DNA of 5,969 nt. Source: Deltaproteobacteria bacterium (GTDB lineage Bacteria > Desulfobacterota > Desulfobacteria > Desulfobacterales > JAFDCJ01). The position numbers were made by a program, and so were the translations under genes. This document shows, in pieces, positions 4,236 through 5,969 of this stretch (the stretch's first letter is position 1; every line of letters starts with the position of its first letter). The stretch lies in NCBI GenBank assembly GCA_024277475.1, contig JAJRVC010000099.1:1-5969 (forward strand), given 5' to 3'. The notes beneath the pieces were generated by a model. That model was not told where the DNA came from. It saw only the letters and a program-made list of their open reading frames with translations, and did not search any database.

Positions 4236-5969
4236 CTAATGCCCCTGTAGATATTTCTTTAACCACCTTGCCGTGTGAGATTTTTTGACTGCTTTTAAAA
4301 GTTCCTTGGGGGATCCACAGGCCACCACCCGTCCGCCTTCGTCACCGCCTTCGGGTCCCAGATCGATGATATAGTCTGCTTCACGGATGATCTCCATGTT
4401 GTGCTCGATGACGGCCACCGTGTTGCCTTCATCCACCAGTTTTTGGAAAACGTCGATCAAGCGCTGAACATCGGCCGCGTGCAACCCTGTGGTGGGTTCG
4501 TCCAGGACATAAAGCGTATGACCGTTGGATCGTTTGACCAGTTGTTTTGCCAGCTTAATACGCTGGGCCTCACCACCGGACAAGGTTGGACTGGGCTGCC
4601 CCAGACATAGATATCCTAAACCGACGTCGCAGACAAACTGCGCAGCGCGCCGAATGGCGGGGATGGCCGCAAAAAACCGCGCCGCTTCGGCAAACGTCAT
4701 CTCAAGGATTTCCGAGATATTCCTGCCTCGATACTGAACAGCCAGGGTTTCGCCATTAAAACGTTTTCCCCGGCAGACCTCACAAAGTACATAGACATCG
4801 GGCAAAAAGCTCATTTCAACTTTAGGCCGGCCCTGTCCCTTGCAGGTTCGGCATCGGCCGGCAGCGACATTAAATGAAAATCGACCGGCGGAATAACCTC
4901 TGGCACGGGCCGTGGGTGTCAGGGAAAAAAGTTTACGGATTTCCGATAAAAATCCCACGTAGGATGCCGGCACGGAGCGCGGTGTGCGACCGATGGGACT
5001 GTGGTCAACTTCCAGCACGCGGGTAAGTGTCTGCCAGCCTGTGATATTCTGGCATTTACCGGCCGGGCGACGCTGTTTCAACAGTCGGTTGCGTAAACCT
5101 CTATAGATGGTTTCCTTGAGCAGGCTGGATTTTCCCGAACCCGACACACCGGTGACGCAAATCAGGCAACCGAAGGGAATATCGACGCTGATTTGTTTCA
5201 GGTTGTTCACAACGGCCCCCCGAATTGAGATGCCGGGGTTTTTTTTATAGGACCTCAAACGCGATGTTATTTTTTTGTGGTGGCCGCCAATCAGGGCTCC
5301 GGTCACTGACAGGGGAACTTTTTTTAAATCGGAAAGACTGCCGCAGGCGGTCACCCGGCCGCCGTCCTGTCCGGCCCCGGGACCCAGATCGACAATAGTA
5401 TCGGCGGCCCGGATAGTTGCTTCATCATGTTCAACGATCAGAATTGTATTGCCCCTGTCCCGCAGTGCCTTGAGGGCATCGATCAGGATACGGTTGTCCC
5501 GGGCGTGCAGGCCGATGGTGGGTTCATCTAGAATATAGCAGACCCCGGTCAGGTTCGATCCGAGCTGGGCGGCCAGACGTATGCGCTGGGCTTCTCCACC
5601 GGAAAGCGTATCCCCGCTGCGAGCCAGGGAAAGATAGGACAACCCCAGCTGATTCAGCAGCGAAAGCCGGGTCAGCAGCTCGGACACAATGGGTTCGGCC
5701 ACCGGTTTGTCGTGGGCGTTGAAGGTCATTTTTTTGATGATCTCATATACTTCACGGGCCGGTTTCTGTGCCAGATCCCAGATGGTATATTGGTTGACTT
5801 TCACGGCCTGGGCCTGGGGCTTTAACCGGCTGCCGCTGCATTGCGGACAGATTTTCACACCAGCACTATCTTCATCCTCCGGTTCCCCGATTGTTCCCAG
5901 CCCGCCGCATTGCGTGCAGGCCCCCTGCTTGCTGTTAAAAGAAAACAGGCGGGGATCGAGGCTTTCAAG
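4236..5969 (-). CDS. uvrA: UvrA excinuclease ATPase subunit, 3' part, apparently lacking the insertion domain
   Basis: UvrA is the damage-recognition ATPase of nucleotide excision repair; it loads UvrB on DNA. The frame is open to the window edge, so the N-terminus is missing and 577 residues are visible. Numbering from the edge: the end of ATPase half I has SFNSKQGACTQCGGLG, a second CxxC pair, signature LSGGEAQRIRL (122-132), Walker B YILDEP (145-150) and H-loop His181. Half II has Walker A GVSGSGKSS (274-282), HSPIGRTPRS, a zinc module C373-x2-C376-x19-C396-x2-C399, signature LSGGEAQRIKL (464-474), Walker B LYVLDEP (486-492) and H-loop His523. All visible ATPase motifs are intact. Oddity: the CxxC pairs of half I (C18/C21 and C41/C44) are only 19 residues apart, where ordinary UvrA carries an insertion domain of roughly 120 residues. 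With a normal N-terminus the whole protein would be about 830 residues, against about 940 usually. It may be a paralogue or one half of a tandem UvrA. The presence of the UvrB-binding domain cannot be judged. Confidence 0.93.
   Translation of the reverse strand, partial: LESLDPRLFSFNSKQGACTQCGGLGTIGEPEDEDSAGVKICPQCSGSRLKPQAQAVKVNQYTIWDLAQKPAREVYEIIKKMTFNAHDKPVAEPIVSELLTRLSLLNQLGLSYLSLARSGDTLSGGEAQRIRLAAQLGSNLTGVCYILDEPTIGLHARDNRILIDALKALRDRGNTILIVEHDEATIRAADTIVDLGPGAGQDGGRVTACGSLSDLKKVPLSVTGALIGGHHKKITSRLRSYKKNPGISIRGAVVNNLKQISVDIPFGCLICVTGVSGSGKSSLLKETIYRGLRNRLLKQRRPAGKCQNITGWQTLTRVLEVDHSPIGRTPRSVPASYVGFLSEIRKLFSLTPTARARGYSAGRFSFNVAAGRCRTCKGQGRPKVEMSFLPDVYVLCEVCRGKRFNGETLAVQYRGRNISEILEMTFAEAARFFAAIPAIRRAAQFVCDVGLGYLCLGQPSPTLSGGEAQRIKLAKQLVKRSNGHTLYVLDEPTTGLHAADVQRLIDVFQKLVDEGNTVAVIEHNMEIIREADYIIDLGPEGGDEGGRVVACGSPKELLKAVKKSHTARWLKKYLQGH

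Noticed and set aside
5856..5858. GTG at 5858 as the start of a 540-residue protein
   Set aside because: The same frame continues without a stop to the window edge and encodes recognisable UvrA sequence (FSFNSKQGACTQC), so the GTG is an internal valine codon.

Overview
The window looks like chromosomal DNA from an anaerobic bacterium of the Desulfobacterota (Deltaproteobacteria), most likely a Desulfobacterales-type sulfate reducer. This is an inference from three things: a short 2[4Fe-4S] ferredoxin of the MxFxVxxDxEKCxGCEEC type, a long Lon-like protease with an AAA_32-type N-terminal half, and short 'GACGTTCGATG' tandem repeats between genes. Base composition is moderate. No mobile-element gene, RNA gene or CRISPR array was seen, and nothing here amounts to a clearly new multi-gene system.

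Layout from left to right. Positions 1-237 are non-coding and hold a long imperfect palindrome (about 11-152). A minus-strand GntR/FCD transcription factor follows (238-933). Its upstream region (934-1308) is AT-rich and contains a perfect palindromic operator at the regulator's own start, two related sites about 170 bp further on, a candidate regulator promoter and a very short plus-strand ORF that may be a gene remnant. A small plus-strand ferredoxin (1309-1545) converges, with a 29-bp gap, on a large minus-strand Lon-family ATP-dependent protease (1575-3983). A 252-bp spacer with hairpins and a 14-bp tandem repeat separates this from the 3' part of a minus-strand uvrA (4236-5969), which runs off the right edge.

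How the genes relate. uvrA and the protease gene lie head to tail on the minus strand. They could be co-transcribed, but the 252-bp spacer, its hairpins and the strong separate ribosome binding site of the protease gene leave room for independent transcription. The GntR regulator and the ferredoxin are divergent and share a control region, so the regulator may control itself and genes to its right. Its ligand cannot be read from the sequence.

The most interesting observation is in the UvrA. The two CxxC pairs in its first ATPase half are only 19 residues apart, the same spacing as in its second half. In ordinary UvrA, an insertion domain of roughly 120 residues sits at that point in the first half. 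The visible protein therefore appears to be a UvrA variant without the insertion domain.
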